Positions 15,687 to 23,644 of a stretch of 41,601 nt of DNA are shown here, in pieces (position 1 is the first letter of the stretch; every line of letters starts with the position of its first letter). The notes under the pieces were generated by a model. The model worked only from the letters and a program-made list of their open reading frames with translations, did no database searches and had not been told where the DNA came from. A program made the translations under genes and the position numbers. This DNA comes from CAZBBB01 sp964490005 (GTDB lineage Bacteria; Planctomycetota; B15-G4): positions 1 through 41,601 of the forward strand of contig CAZBBB010000019.1 of the NCBI GenBank assembly GCA_964490005.1. The letters run 5' to 3'.

Positions 15687-16629
15687 AGCCCGACGCGGGC
15701 CTCGGTCGCACGCTCGCCGCCGGCATCCGGACGTCGGGATACAGCGGCGCGGCGCAGACCTCGCGCGCGCCGCAGCCGTCGCAGAGGTTGTTCTTGGTGT
15801 AGATGCCCAGCGACTTGCGCGTGTCGAGCAGCGCCTTGACGTCGGGCGGCGGCAGCGGCGTGACGCGGCCGAGCGTGCGCGCGGCGTGCGTGATCTTGGC
15901 CGTGTGCTCGACCATCTCCATCTTCTTGTAGGCGTCGATCAGATCGCTGCCGATCGTGACCACGCCGTGGCGCTCCATGATCACCGCGTCGCCCTTCGAC
16001 AGGAACGCCGCGAGCGACTCGGGCAGCGCGTAGGTCGAGGGCGTCGCGTAGGGCGCCGTCGGGATCGTGCCCATGGTCACGATGATCTCGGGGATCGTGC
16101 ACTCGGCGAGCGAGAGCCCCGCGAGCGAGAAGGCCACCGCGAAGGTCGGATGGCCGTGCACGACGGCCGAGATGTCGGGGCGCACCTTGTAGGCCGCGAC
16201 GTGCATCTTGACTTCGGTCGTGACGCGCCGGCCGTCGAGACTGTTGCCCTCGGCGTCGCACTCGATGACCTGGTCGGGCGTCATGTAGCCCTTGAGCACG
16301 CCGCTGGCGGTGATGAGCAGGTTGCCGTTGGGCAGCCGGCAGCTCACGTTGCCGTCGTTGGCGACCACGAACTCGTGCTCGTACATCATCCGCATCACGT
16401 CGCAGATCTGCTGCGCGAGTGCGGCCTTGTCGGCGGGCGCGGCGGAGGTCATCACGCCGCGGCGCACGGGCCCGGGCGCGCTCGCGCTCCAGGTCGCGCC
16501 GAGCGGGCGGCCCTGCAGCGCGGGATCGACGGCGGGCGGCGCGCAGTTGGCCGGGTGCGCCGAGGGCTGGTCGAGGAGGGGCGTGGCGTGGTCGCGGTCG
16601 GTGCCGTGCATGGGGTGCATCGTACTCAT
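15685..16629 (-). CDS. Class II aldolase/adducin protein, fuculose-phosphate aldolase-like, linked to microcompartment genes
   Basis: Encodes 314 aa from an ATG that overlaps the preceding BMC gene stop (ATGA). The catalytic domain begins near residue 60 and carries the class II aldolase marks: GNVSCRLPNGNLLITASG, TEVKMH with the acid/base Glu, VVHGHPTF with zinc ligands His158 and His160, and MERHGVV with the third His. Relatives split fuculose- or rhamnulose-1-phosphate into DHAP and lactaldehyde. Planctomycetal microcompartments for fucose and rhamnose carry such an aldolase as a core enzyme. Two features are odd: about 59 residues of low-similarity N-terminal extension, and a C-terminal tail with three cysteines (C283, C286, C292 in CDGCGAREVC). 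The extension may be a shell-targeting segment. A shorter start at 16452 (MTSAAPADKAAL) is possible. Substrate assignment is inferred from context. Confidence 0.87.
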   Translation of the reverse strand: MSTMHPMHGTDRDHATPLLDQPSAHPANCAPPAVDPALQGRPLGATWSASAPGPVRRGVMTSAAPADKAALAQQICDVMRMMYEHEFVVANDGNVSCRLPNGNLLITASGVLKGYMTPDQVIECDAEGNSLDGRRVTTEVKMHVAAYKVRPDISAVVHGHPTFAVAFSLAGLSLAECTIPEIIVTMGTIPTAPYATPSTYALPESLAAFLSKGDAVIMERHGVVTIGSDLIDAYKKMEMVEHTAKITHAARTLGRVTPLPPPDVKALLDTRKSLGIYTKNNLCDGCGAREVCAAPLYPDVRMPAASVRPRPASG

Positions 16630-16940
16630 CGCGCAGCCGGACCGGTCGAGGCGGCCTCGACGAGCCGTCCCTCGAACTGCAGTTCGTCGACCACGCCCAC
16701 GACGGCGCAGCGGATCGGCGCGTGCTCGTCGCCCAGGATCGCGCGCACCGAACTGCCCTCGGCCATGAGCAGCACGCGGTCGCCCAAGCCCGCCTGGCAG
16801 CGGTCGACCGCGACGAACATCCGGTCGGGGGCCTCGCTGCCGTCGGGCGCAATCGGCCGCACGGCCAGCAGCCGGCGGCCGTCGTAGGCCGGGTGCTGCA
16901 CCGGCGTGACGACCGTGCCGACGACGCGACCGAGCTTCAT
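16626..16940 (-). CDS. Bacterial microcompartment pentamer shell protein (EutN/CcmL family), copy 3
   Basis: Encodes 104 aa starting MKLGRVVGTVVTPVQHPAYDG, the classic BMC-P opening (G-x-V-x-G-T-V-V). The conserved AGLGDRVLLMAEGSS turn and CAVVGVVDELQ strand follow. Pentamers of this fold cap the vertices of the icosahedral protein shell. The start overlaps the upstream pentamer gene stop by ATGA and its own stop overlaps the aldolase ATG, so the three genes are translationally coupled. Length is normal for the family. No BMC-H (hexamer) gene is in the window. Confidence 0.93.
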   Translation of the reverse strand: MKLGRVVGTVVTPVQHPAYDGRRLLAVRPIAPDGSEAPDRMFVAVDRCQAGLGDRVLLMAEGSSVRAILGDEHAPIRCAVVGVVDELQFEGRLVEAASTGPAAR

Positions 16941-17239
16941 GCGCGCGGCGCCGGCTCGGGCGCACGGGGCGCGCCGTCGTGCGCGAACTGCTCGACGTGG
17001 CCGACGATGGTGGCGTCGATCGGCACGAAACGCTCGCGCAGCGCGAGCGTCGACTCGCGCCCGTCGCAGACGTGCACCAGGTCGCCCAGGCCGCTGCCGA
17101 CCGCGTCGCAGCTCACCAGCGTCTCGCCGGCGGCCTCGCCGTGCTCGTCGACCGGGCGCACGACGAGGAACTTCTCGCCGACCAGCCCGGGCAGGCGCTG
17201 CGTCGCGACGACCCGCCCGATGACGCGCGCGAGAAACAC
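16937..17239 (-). CDS. Bacterial microcompartment pentamer shell protein (EutN/CcmL family), copy 2
   Basis: Encodes 100 aa starting MFLARVIGRVVATQRLPGLVG from a GTG codon that directly abuts the stop of copy 1 (TGA GTG). Family landmarks: EKFLVVRPVD, AVGSGLGDLVHVCDGRES and PIDATIVGHVEQF. It differs from the other two copies by Arg in place of Thr in the opening motif and a Pro/Ala-rich tail (APRAPEPAPRA). Three different pentamers per locus is the pattern described for planctomycetal/verrucomicrobial microcompartments, where each may occupy vertices or hold different partners. Its stop overlaps the copy-3 start. Confidence 0.92.
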   Translation of the reverse strand: MFLARVIGRVVATQRLPGLVGEKFLVVRPVDEHGEAAGETLVSCDAVGSGLGDLVHVCDGRESTLALRERFVPIDATIVGHVEQFAHDGAPRAPEPAPRA

Positions 17240-17566
17240 TCAGACCTCCGCGGGCTCGACGCCGAGCGCCTCGAGGCCCTCCTTCTGGTACACGAGGCGG
17301 CCCTCGACGTCCCAGGAGTCGATCACGGCGAAGATCGCGGCATCGATGGGGCGCCCGTCGGTGAGCGTCGTCTGGCGCGCCGAGCTGCCCTGCGCGCACA
17401 GCACCAGGTCGCCCTGCCCCGCGCCGATCGTGTCGGCCGCGACGAGGTAGCGGTTGCGCGGCCGGGCCTGCTCGTCGAGTTCCTGCACGATCTGCATCTT
17501 CAGCGCGGCGACCTTCGCGTCGCGCACGGTCGAGACCACGGTGCCGACGACCTTGCCGATGAACAT
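17240..17566 (-). CDS. Bacterial microcompartment pentamer shell protein (EutN/CcmL family), copy 1
   Basis: Encodes 108 aa starting MFIGKVVGTVVSTVRDAKVAA. The EutN/CcmL core is complete: KMQIVQELDEQ, AADTIGAGQGDLVLCAQGSS and IDAAIFAVIDSWDVEG. The C-terminus is about 15 residues longer than minimal members (LVYQKEGLEALGVEPAEV). It is the first gene of the pentamer/aldolase unit, 26 nt after the SurA-like gene, with GAGAGG as a possible ribosome site about 11 nt before the ATG and TAGGATCG 41 nt upstream. The operon may therefore be expressed both by read-through and from its own promoter. Confidence 0.93.
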   Translation of the reverse strand: MFIGKVVGTVVSTVRDAKVAALKMQIVQELDEQARPRNRYLVAADTIGAGQGDLVLCAQGSSARQTTLTDGRPIDAAIFAVIDSWDVEGRLVYQKEGLEALGVEPAEV

Positions 17567-17592
17567 CGCGGGAGGGACCTCTCGAGGGCGGC

Positions 17593-18735
17593 TCAGAAGC
17601 GGCGCTCGATCCTACTCTCCGTGAACAGTTGCCGGTAGGTGCGCTGGCGCAGCTCCTTCCAGACGCCGCGTCGGGCGCCCTCCCAGTCCTGCGCCTGCAC
17701 GCCGGCCTCGGCGAAGAGCGCGCGGTTGCTCTCCCAGGCGTGGCGCGCGCCGGCCTCGCTCCAGGCGCGCTCGGTGAGCAGGCGGATGAGCACCTCGGCG
17801 CCGAAGCGCTCGCTGGCGAGCAGTTCCTCCAGCGAGATCTGCTGCGTGACCTGGATGAACCGGTCGTAGGTCACGTCGCCCGAGCCGGCCATCTCGCGCA
17901 GCGCCGCGTCGCGCTCGAGGATCTCGCGCGTGGCCTCGGCCGGCGTGAGCGCGATGCCGACCGCCGCGGCGCGCCGCTGCACCAGCACGATGCCGAGCAT
18001 CTCGTTGAGCAGGCCGGCCAGGTCCTCCTCGGGCAGCACGCTGCGCAGGCGCGCGCCGACCTCCGCCTTGGAGATCGTGCCGCCGCTCCAGGTCGCGGCC
18101 TGCGGCGCGTCGAGCGGCGCCTCGCTCAGCGCGGCCGTGTCGAGGCGCGCCTGAAGCCAGGCCGCGAGGTCCTCCTGCGCGACGGGCGCGTCGGGCGGCA
18201 GGCCGGCGCTGGCGCGCACGAGGCGCTCGTGCAGCACGTGCAGGGCCACCGCCTCGCGCATCTGCTCGGGGCTGACGCGCGCCGCGAGGCTGTCGGAAAG
18301 GCCGTGCCGGCCGCCGGTGGCCTGCCGCGCCTGCGCCTCGAGCGCGTCGACCGCGCCCTGCACCGCGGATGCGTCTACGGCCAGCCCGGCCGCCTGCGCC
18401 TCGGCGCGGATGATCTGCTCGGACAGGATCTGCTGGATCGTCGCCTGGCCCGACGGCAGCCGGCCGTAGCTCGTCGCGAGGTAGCGGTCGAAATCGGCGA
18501 GCTTGATCACGAGCACGCCGTCGATGCGGCCGACCTCGTCGTCGGCGAGCGGCGCGGCGGGCGCGGGCGCGGGCGCGGGCTCGGGGGCGGGTGCGGCCTG
18601 CGCTGCGCTCGACGCGGCCGGCGACGGGCCGTCCGGAGCGGCGGACGGCGCGTCCTGCGCCGGCGCCGACGCCGCCGCGAGCAGCAGCGCGGCCGTGCAG
18701 CCCGCCATGATCGGCGCTCGGCGCCGCGCGGCCAT
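17593..18735 (-). CDS. Exported SurA-like/peptidyl-prolyl isomerase-like protein without clear catalytic domain
   Basis: Encodes 380 aa. MAARRRAPIMAGCTAALLLAAASAPAQD is a signal peptide, followed by an Ala/Pro-rich linker (APEPAPAPAPAAP, about residues 45-65). The rest is alpha-helical, with two stretches resembling the SurA/PrsA N-terminal chaperone unit: VGRIDGVLVIKLADFDRYLATSYG...ILSEQIIRAEA and WSGGTISKAEVGARLRSVLPEEDL...LNEMLGIVLVQRRA. No parvulin PPIase core (typically with conserved H/HILv motifs) is evident, so it may be a chaperone-only periplasmic protein. It overlaps the DUF4139 gene stop by one base (TGATG) and precedes the BMC operon by 26 nt, but any functional tie to the shell is unclear because it is exported. 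The family call is tentative. Confidence 0.65.
   Translation of the reverse strand: MAARRRAPIMAGCTAALLLAAASAPAQDAPSAAPDGPSPAASSAAQAAPAPEPAPAPAPAAPLADDEVGRIDGVLVIKLADFDRYLATSYGRLPSGQATIQQILSEQIIRAEAQAAGLAVDASAVQGAVDALEAQARQATGGRHGLSDSLAARVSPEQMREAVALHVLHERLVRASAGLPPDAPVAQEDLAAWLQARLDTAALSEAPLDAPQAATWSGGTISKAEVGARLRSVLPEEDLAGLLNEMLGIVLVQRRAAAVGIALTPAEATREILERDAALREMAGSGDVTYDRFIQVTQQISLEELLASERFGAEVLIRLLTERAWSEAGARHAWESNRALFAEAGVQAQDWEGARRGVWKELRQRTYRQLFTESRIERRF
17607..17614 (-). promoter_or_regulatory. Putative -10 element TAGGATCG for the BMC/aldolase operon
   Basis: TAGGAT (17609-17614) followed by CG lies inside the last codons of the SurA-like gene (S-R-I), 42 nt before the first pentamer ATG. 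It matches the octamer TAGAATCG found before other genes. Coding constraint (Arg-Ile) could explain it by chance. Confidence 0.4.
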
Positions 18736-20432
18736 CAGCGCAACCAGCCCCCGTCGCGGATCAGGTCCATCTCGGCCGGCCAGCTCGTGACGAGCTTGTA
18801 GCTCAGGCTCGTCTCGCCGCCCTTGGGCACGCGCACGAGCCAGGTCCGGATACCCTGTTCCTTGGCGTCGGCCGCCCAGCGCTCGTCGCTTGAGGCCTTG
18901 TGCGACTCGCCGCTCACCTCGACCGTGATGCGGTCGTCGGCCGGCAGCGGAATGGCCTCGCGCACGATGACCGTCACGCTGCCGTCGGCGGCCGCCGGGT
19001 GGCCGCCGTGGTTCTTGATCGCGATGCGCCAGCCTTCGGTGGCCGAACGGCGCTTGCTGAACAGCCCGGGCTCCTCGGTCAGGTCGTCGGTGCGGATGCG
19101 CTCGACCGCCAGGCCCGGATCGGCGCCGAGGTGCAGCGTGAACTCCTGATCGGGCAGCACGGGCGCGCCGAACCAGGCCTGCCCGATGAAGTCGGCGCCG
19201 AAGTAGACCGAGGCGCGGCCCGGCAGCATGATCCACGGCGAGCTGTTGGTCGTGCGGCCGCGCAGCCAGACGGTGGTGTCGAGCGCGGGCGCGACGAGGT
19301 GCTCGGGTACGACGGCGAGCGTGTGCTGGCCGACGAGCACGTTGCTCGGGCGCTGGCGGCTGGGGATCGTCTCGCGCCGCGGCAGGCGGAACTGCGCCGA
19401 GAGGCCCTGGCTCTCGACGCCGGCGGCGACGTAGCCCAACTCCTGCAGGCGCGCATCCTCGAAGTCGGACTCGTCGGCGGCCAGCCTCCGCCCGCGCTTG
19501 GCCATCTCCATGGCCGCCGCCGGCGCGCCCGGCTTGGGCTTGTCCTGCACGCGCAGGCGGATCGCGAAGGGGTCGGGGCCCTGCGCGCCGCGCTGCGGCT
19601 GCGCGGTGCTGAGCAGCAGCGCGACCTGGGGCCAGTCCTCGCCGGTCTGCTGCCAGACGTTGGCGCGATAGACGAGGTCGACCGAGCCGGCGTCGGCGGC
19701 GGTGCGCAGGTCGTAGAGCGGCTCCCAGCCGGCCTGGTTCACGAAGTACTCGACGTCGACGCTCGCGCCGGCAGCCGTGACGGTGTCGATGCGCACGTCC
19801 TTGAGGCGCACTTCGCCGCTCTCGGCGGGCCCGAGTTCGGCCTGCGCGTCCTTGAGCTGGCTGCGCAGCGCGGCGAGCTTGAGGTCCACCTCGCGCAACG
19901 CGGTGTTCACGCGGCCCAGTTCGCCGATCACGAACTCGAGACTGGCCTTCCAGGCTTCGGCGTTGGGCCGCCCCTGCGCGAGCTCGTCCCGGTGCGAACT
20001 CTCCTCCTGCGCGAGCAGCGAGGACAGATGCTTCTGCGCCGTCTGGCCGACCGCGCGCTCGTCCTCGGAGGCGCGGATCTGCTGGCCGATCGCCTCGACC
20101 TTCGCGCGCAGCGCCTGCACCCGCTCGTCGGGCACGATGCGCTGCACGCGGTCGATGACCTCGACGCCCACGACGCTGCCCGTCGAGAGCCGCACGCGCA
20201 CGTTGTCGGCGTCGAGGCCGCCCGGCAGCCCCGCGAGCAGAAACACGCCGCCGCCCGGCAGCGTGCCGCTGCGCCGCACGCGCGCCGAGCCGCCGTACAC
20301 GACGACCTCGCTGATCGTGGTCGCGAGCGGCGTGCCGTCCTCCACGCGCGGCGAGGGCGCGACGGCGGCCGAGGTGACCGGCGCGAGCGGGGCGAGCAGC
20401 AGGGCGGCGACGACGGCGAGATGCGTACGCAT
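18735..20432 (-). CDS. DUF4139/DUF4140 exported protein (mucoidy inhibitor MuiA-like)
   Basis: Encodes 565 aa from the ATG at 20432, which has GGGAG five bases upstream; an in-frame ATG 24 codons earlier lacks such a site and overlaps the promoter. The signal peptide MRTHLAVVAALLLAPLAPVTSAA is followed by a DUF4140-like N-terminal part (TTISEVVVYGGSARVRRSG, VFLLAGLPGGLDADNVRV), a long coiled coil (about 105-215, e.g. LRAKVEAIGQQIRASEDERA), and a DUF4139-like beta region (YFVNQAGWEPLYDLRT, DLVYRANVWQQTGEDW). The family is widespread, envelope-located and of uncertain role. It has its own TAAGATCG element upstream and is followed by the SurA-like gene with a one-base overlap. Confidence 0.85.
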   Translation of the reverse strand: MRTHLAVVAALLLAPLAPVTSAAVAPSPRVEDGTPLATTISEVVVYGGSARVRRSGTLPGGGVFLLAGLPGGLDADNVRVRLSTGSVVGVEVIDRVQRIVPDERVQALRAKVEAIGQQIRASEDERAVGQTAQKHLSSLLAQEESSHRDELAQGRPNAEAWKASLEFVIGELGRVNTALREVDLKLAALRSQLKDAQAELGPAESGEVRLKDVRIDTVTAAGASVDVEYFVNQAGWEPLYDLRTAADAGSVDLVYRANVWQQTGEDWPQVALLLSTAQPQRGAQGPDPFAIRLRVQDKPKPGAPAAAMEMAKRGRRLAADESDFEDARLQELGYVAAGVESQGLSAQFRLPRRETIPSRQRPSNVLVGQHTLAVVPEHLVAPALDTTVWLRGRTTNSSPWIMLPGRASVYFGADFIGQAWFGAPVLPDQEFTLHLGADPGLAVERIRTDDLTEEPGLFSKRRSATEGWRIAIKNHGGHPAAADGSVTVIVREAIPLPADDRITVEVSGESHKASSDERWAADAKEQGIRTWLVRVPKGGETSLSYKLVTSWPAEMDLIRDGGWLR

Positions 20433-20491
20433 GGAGACTCCCGGAGCGAGGGCGGGCGAGGTGCGGCGCGCCCTCAACGATCGACCGACCG

Positions 20492-20499
20492 CGATCTTA
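20492..20499 (-). promoter_or_regulatory. Putative -10 element TAAGATCG for the DUF4139 gene
   Basis: TAAGAT (20494-20499) plus CG, 61 nt before the ATG at 20432 on the minus strand, fits the recurring TAnnnT-CG pattern. Confidence 0.45.
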
Positions 20500-20519
20500 C
20501 GCACGCCGCGCGGCCCGGC

Positions 20520-20557
20520 GCACGCCGCCGGTCGGCAGGCGCTCCGGCGGGGCGTGC
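20520..20557 (-). terminator. Imperfect hairpin downstream of the second beta-helix gene
   Basis: GCACGCCGCCGG (20520-20531) pairs with CCGGCGGGGCGTGC (20544-20557) with a 2-nt bulge and a 12-nt loop. It starts 14 nt past the stop of the gene at 20571 and lies before the next promoter, as expected for a terminator. No T-run. Confidence 0.4.
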
Positions 20558-20570
20558 CTTGCGCGGCGCC

Positions 20571-21818
20571 TCAGGGTTGGCCGCGGAACACCAGGTGCAC
20601 CGGGTTGCCGGCGAGGATCGTGCCGCCCGCGCCGAACCCGGGCGCGAAGCCCTGCACCACGAGCGCCAGGCCTTCGAGTCCCTCGAGGGACGGCGGCAAG
20701 GAGAAGGTGAGGTTCTGCGACAGCTGTTGGCCCGCGAGCACGACCGGGACGAGGATCGCCGTGGTCGCCGGGTTCAGCCAGAGCGTGCCGTCGACGGGGC
20801 CGGGCAGGCCGAGCTTGTCGAGCTGCAGCGAGGCGAGCAAGAGCAGGTTCGCCCCGGCCGGCCCGTACAGGTTGAGCCGCTTGAAGTCGCCCGGGCCGTC
20901 CTCGCCGACCAGGTGCATGAAGGGTTGCGCCGGCGCGGGCAGCACGAGGTTCAGGCTCGCGCCGAAGTTCGCGGGCCAGTGCGTGACGCCGCTCAGGACG
21001 AGCGTGCCGAAGCCGGCGGCCGGCGCGAAGGCGTCCTGCGCGCCGATGCCGAGGCCGGCCGAGCCGCCGTTCACGAAGGATTGCGCGTTGCCCCGCACGA
21101 TCACCTTCGCGGGGCCGGCGTGCTCGCCCCAGTTGATGCGCAGCGCGACCGCGCCGTTGCCGCCCGTGCCGCCGAACAGGATCTCGGGGCTGCCCCCGGC
21201 CCCGCCCAGCACGCGGCACTGCGCGAGCAGCACGCGGCTCGCGCCCACCACGTCGAGGGCCTCCTGCCCGTCGTAGGCGAAGAAGTCCTCGCCCCAGCCC
21301 GTGCCGCCCGTGAGCGTGCAGTCGGTGAGCGTGACGTCCGAGTCCACGATCTGCAGCGCGCGCGACTCGCACAGCGCGTCGCCGTCCTTGCCGTGCAGGG
21401 ACGAGCGGGCGACGTGCACCGCCGCGCAGCCCGAGATGAGCATGCCCTGGCAGCCCGGCAGGCCGGCGACGCCGCCGTGGACGTCGAGGTCGTCGAGCAG
21501 CACGGTGCCGCGCGCGCCGAGCACCTGGAGCGAGCCGAGGCGCAGGCCGGCCAGCACGGCGTCGTCGGTCTGCACGCGGCTGGTGCCCGAGACCGAAGGG
21601 TGGCCGCCCGGCGGGCCGAGGATCGCCAGCCTGCGGTCGAGCACGAACGGCGCGTAGTTGCCGGGCTGCACGAGCAGCACGTCGCCCGGCGCCGCCGCGT
21701 CGATCGCGGCCTGGATCGACGTGAAGTCACCGCCACCCGCGGCGTCCACGATCCAGGTCGCGGCGCTCGCCGGGCGCAGCGCGCCGCACAACAGCACGAT
21801 GAGCAGCCAGTGCTTCAC
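20571..21818 (-). CDS. Exported pectinesterase-like/parallel beta-helix protein
   Basis: Encodes 415 aa from a GTG at 21818 preceded by GGAGGG six bases upstream. The signal peptide is MKHWLLIVLLCGALRPASAA. The N-terminus WIVDAAGGGDFTSIQAAIDAA followed by PGDVLLVQPGNY is the usual opening of pectinesterase-like parallel beta-helix proteins. Rungs continue to about residue 230 (VQTDDAVLAGLRLGSLQVLG, CQGMLISGCAAVHVARSSL, RALQIVDSDVTLTDCTLTGG). The C-terminal 120 residues are a different beta-rich part ending in VVQGFAPGFGAGG and HLVFRGQP. The pectinesterase active-site Asp pair is not evident, so enzymatic activity is doubtful. It is divergent from the FG-GAP gene at 21984. Confidence 0.78.
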   Translation of the reverse strand: MKHWLLIVLLCGALRPASAATWIVDAAGGGDFTSIQAAIDAAAPGDVLLVQPGNYAPFVLDRRLAILGPPGGHPSVSGTSRVQTDDAVLAGLRLGSLQVLGARGTVLLDDLDVHGGVAGLPGCQGMLISGCAAVHVARSSLHGKDGDALCESRALQIVDSDVTLTDCTLTGGTGWGEDFFAYDGQEALDVVGASRVLLAQCRVLGGAGGSPEILFGGTGGNGAVALRINWGEHAGPAKVIVRGNAQSFVNGGSAGLGIGAQDAFAPAAGFGTLVLSGVTHWPANFGASLNLVLPAPAQPFMHLVGEDGPGDFKRLNLYGPAGANLLLLASLQLDKLGLPGPVDGTLWLNPATTAILVPVVLAGQQLSQNLTFSLPPSLEGLEGLALVVQGFAPGFGAGGTILAGNPVHLVFRGQP

Positions 21819-21875
21819 GGCGCGGCCCTCCGCGCTCGCTCGCCGCCGGAGGAACCGAGGCGCCGCGAGCGGGCG

Positions 21876-21883
21876 CGATTCTA
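21876..21883 (-). promoter_or_regulatory. Putative -10 element TAGAATCG for the second beta-helix gene
   Basis: TAGAAT (21878-21883) plus CG, 59 nt before the GTG start at 21818. Same octamer as before pruA. Confidence 0.5.
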
Positions 21884-21931
21884 GCAGGATGTCCAAAGCG
21901 GGTGAGCGGTCGGGGGCCCCTTGACCGATCG

Positions 21932-21953
21932 CCGGAGTGCGCGCAGACTCCGG
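21932..21953 (+). other. Hairpin in the leader of the FG-GAP gene
   Basis: CCGGAGT (21932-21938) pairs with ACTCCGG (21947-21953) over an 8-nt loop. It lies between a possible -35 (TTGACC, 21921-21926) and the ATG at 21984, so it would be in or overlap the promoter/leader. Role unknown. Confidence 0.3.
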
Positions 21954-21983
21954 GCGCGGCGAGGGCAGGACGAGGAGGCCGAC

Positions 21984-23642
21984 ATGGCTTGCTTGTGCGA
22001 TCGGTTCGGGGCAGGGCGATCGACGCGCACACGCGAACGTGGTCGGGTCGGGTGGGTTGCCGCCCTGATCGTGTCGGCGGGCATCGCACATGGGCAGAGT
22101 CCGCGTTCACCGGTGCTGCACCGGACGCTGACGGCGACCGTGCCGCAGCGTCAGGCGACCTTCGGCTACACGCTGGTCATGGGAAAGATCGGCGGTTTGC
22201 TCGACCCACGCGATGACGTGATCGCGTGCGCGATCAACGAAGACCGTCCGCTGCTGACCCCAGGTGGCGTGGACCGCGGTGTGGCATATCCCTTCATCGA
22301 CGAGTCTCTCGCGCCGCACCCGATCCATCCCGATCTCGAGCCGTCTGTCCAGCAGACGCTGCTGCAACTTGGCCGGCTGAGGCCGGCCCTCGGCGACGTG
22401 CGCGGCGGTCAGCGCAATCTGCTCTTCCTCGGCACGTGGCAGCGGTCCGACGTGTTCGCCTCCTGCGAGCCTCCGGTCGCCGTCAACGCGATGGGCGCCG
22501 TGGAGATCTACGACGTGCCATCCGCTGGCACGGCTCTCGTCCACACGCTGCTGCCGCCGCCGGACGCCGGGGATTGCGCACCGATCGGCGTGCAGCACTT
22601 CGGCCTGTCGATCGCCATCGCGAACGTCGACGCCGACGCGTATCGCGACCTGATCGTCGGTGCGCCGGGTTCGGACGACGCCGTGGGCCGTGTGTACGTG
22701 TTCTTCGGCCACTCCGCTTTCGATCAGGCGCCCGACGCGAGCTGGGTCGCGCTGCATCCGCCGGTGGGCGGGGGCACCGGCACGGGTTTCGGCACGGACG
22801 TGGGCGGTGCGGACCTTGACGGCGACGGGTTGTCCGAGCTGATCGTCGGGCGTCCCGAGCGCAGCACCGGCCCCGGGCGCACGTACCTCATCTCCGGTGC
22901 GTGGATCGCGGGCCTGACCCGCGGCCAGTTGCACGCGATGGGGGGCGCGCCGACCTCGGCGTCGCAGGTCCTGGTCAACCCGCTCGACCCCGATCAGGAC
23001 GCGTACGGCTTTCGCGTCTACGCGCCGGGCGACGTGGGCAGCCACCCGCTGGCGAGCGTCACGCAGCTCGACGAGCTGCCCGACGTCGCGGTGCACGGTG
23101 AGGGCACGCGCGTGGCGTCGTTGAACGATGCCGGCGCGCTGTTCGTGTACTTCAACAACGACGATGGCGTGCTCGGGGCGCCGTTCGTGAACGACACGCC
23201 GGGCACGCGGCTGTTCTTCGCCTCTCCCGACGTGCAGGACAGGGGTCGCTTCGGGCGCGGTGCCGCGCGCATCCGGTGGGCCCGCTCGGACGGGACGCTG
23301 GCCGACCACCTGCTCGTCGGCGAACCCAACGCCACCGTCGACGCGGTCTCGCCCGCCGACCCGAACGTGACCACCTCGTTCGTCGACGCCGGCCGGATCT
23401 GGATGTTCGCGCTGCCGCTCACGACGACGAGCGTCTCGGCGCTCGCTCAGCCGATCTCCGAGCCGGAGGTCGCCGACGGCAACGTGTTCGGAGCCGACAT
23501 CGTCGTCGGCGACTACCTGAATGACGCGGCCTATCCTGGGCAGCAGTTCGTGGCGTCGGGGCGCTACACCCGGGCCGGCGTGCCTGCCCTGCAGGGGGCG
23601 GGCAAGGTGTACAGCTTCCGCCCGGCGCCGGTGGGGCCGTGA
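21984..23642 (+). CDS. Exported FG-GAP (integrin alpha-like) repeat protein
   Basis: Encodes 552 aa from the ATG at 21984, which has GAGGAGG seven bases upstream. After an Arg-rich n-region (about 25 residues) comes a hydrophobic core VGWVAALIVSAGIAHGQ, a signal peptide. FG-GAP-type segments include FGLSIAIANVDADAYRDLIVG, FGTDVGGADLDGDGLSELIVG and FGADIVVGDYLND, with Asp-rich Ca2+ loops, giving a probable seven-bladed propeller like the protein at 1-1314. The two share the segment order G-R-V-Y-V-F-F-G / G-R-V-Y-I-M-W-G, so they may be paralogues. Codon third positions are visibly less GC-rich than in metabolic genes nearby. Coupled to the next gene by two bases. Surface or secreted; ligand unknown. 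Confidence 0.82.
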   Translation: MACLCDRFGAGRSTRTRERGRVGWVAALIVSAGIAHGQSPRSPVLHRTLTATVPQRQATFGYTLVMGKIGGLLDPRDDVIACAINEDRPLLTPGGVDRGVAYPFIDESLAPHPIHPDLEPSVQQTLLQLGRLRPALGDVRGGQRNLLFLGTWQRSDVFASCEPPVAVNAMGAVEIYDVPSAGTALVHTLLPPPDAGDCAPIGVQHFGLSIAIANVDADAYRDLIVGAPGSDDAVGRVYVFFGHSAFDQAPDASWVALHPPVGGGTGTGFGTDVGGADLDGDGLSELIVGRPERSTGPGRTYLISGAWIAGLTRGQLHAMGGAPTSASQVLVNPLDPDQDAYGFRVYAPGDVGSHPLASVTQLDELPDVAVHGEGTRVASLNDAGALFVYFNNDDGVLGAPFVNDTPGTRLFFASPDVQDRGRFGRGAARIRWARSDGTLADHLLVGEPNATVDAVSPADPNVTTSFVDAGRIWMFALPLTTTSVSALAQPISEPEVADGNVFGADIVVGDYLNDAAYPGQQFVASGRYTRAGVPALQGAGKVYSFRPAPVGP

Positions 23643-23644
23643 CG

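Noticed and set aside
20571..21818. True pectinesterase
   Set aside because: Only the opening segment resembles that family; no active-site Asp/Arg set is seen.
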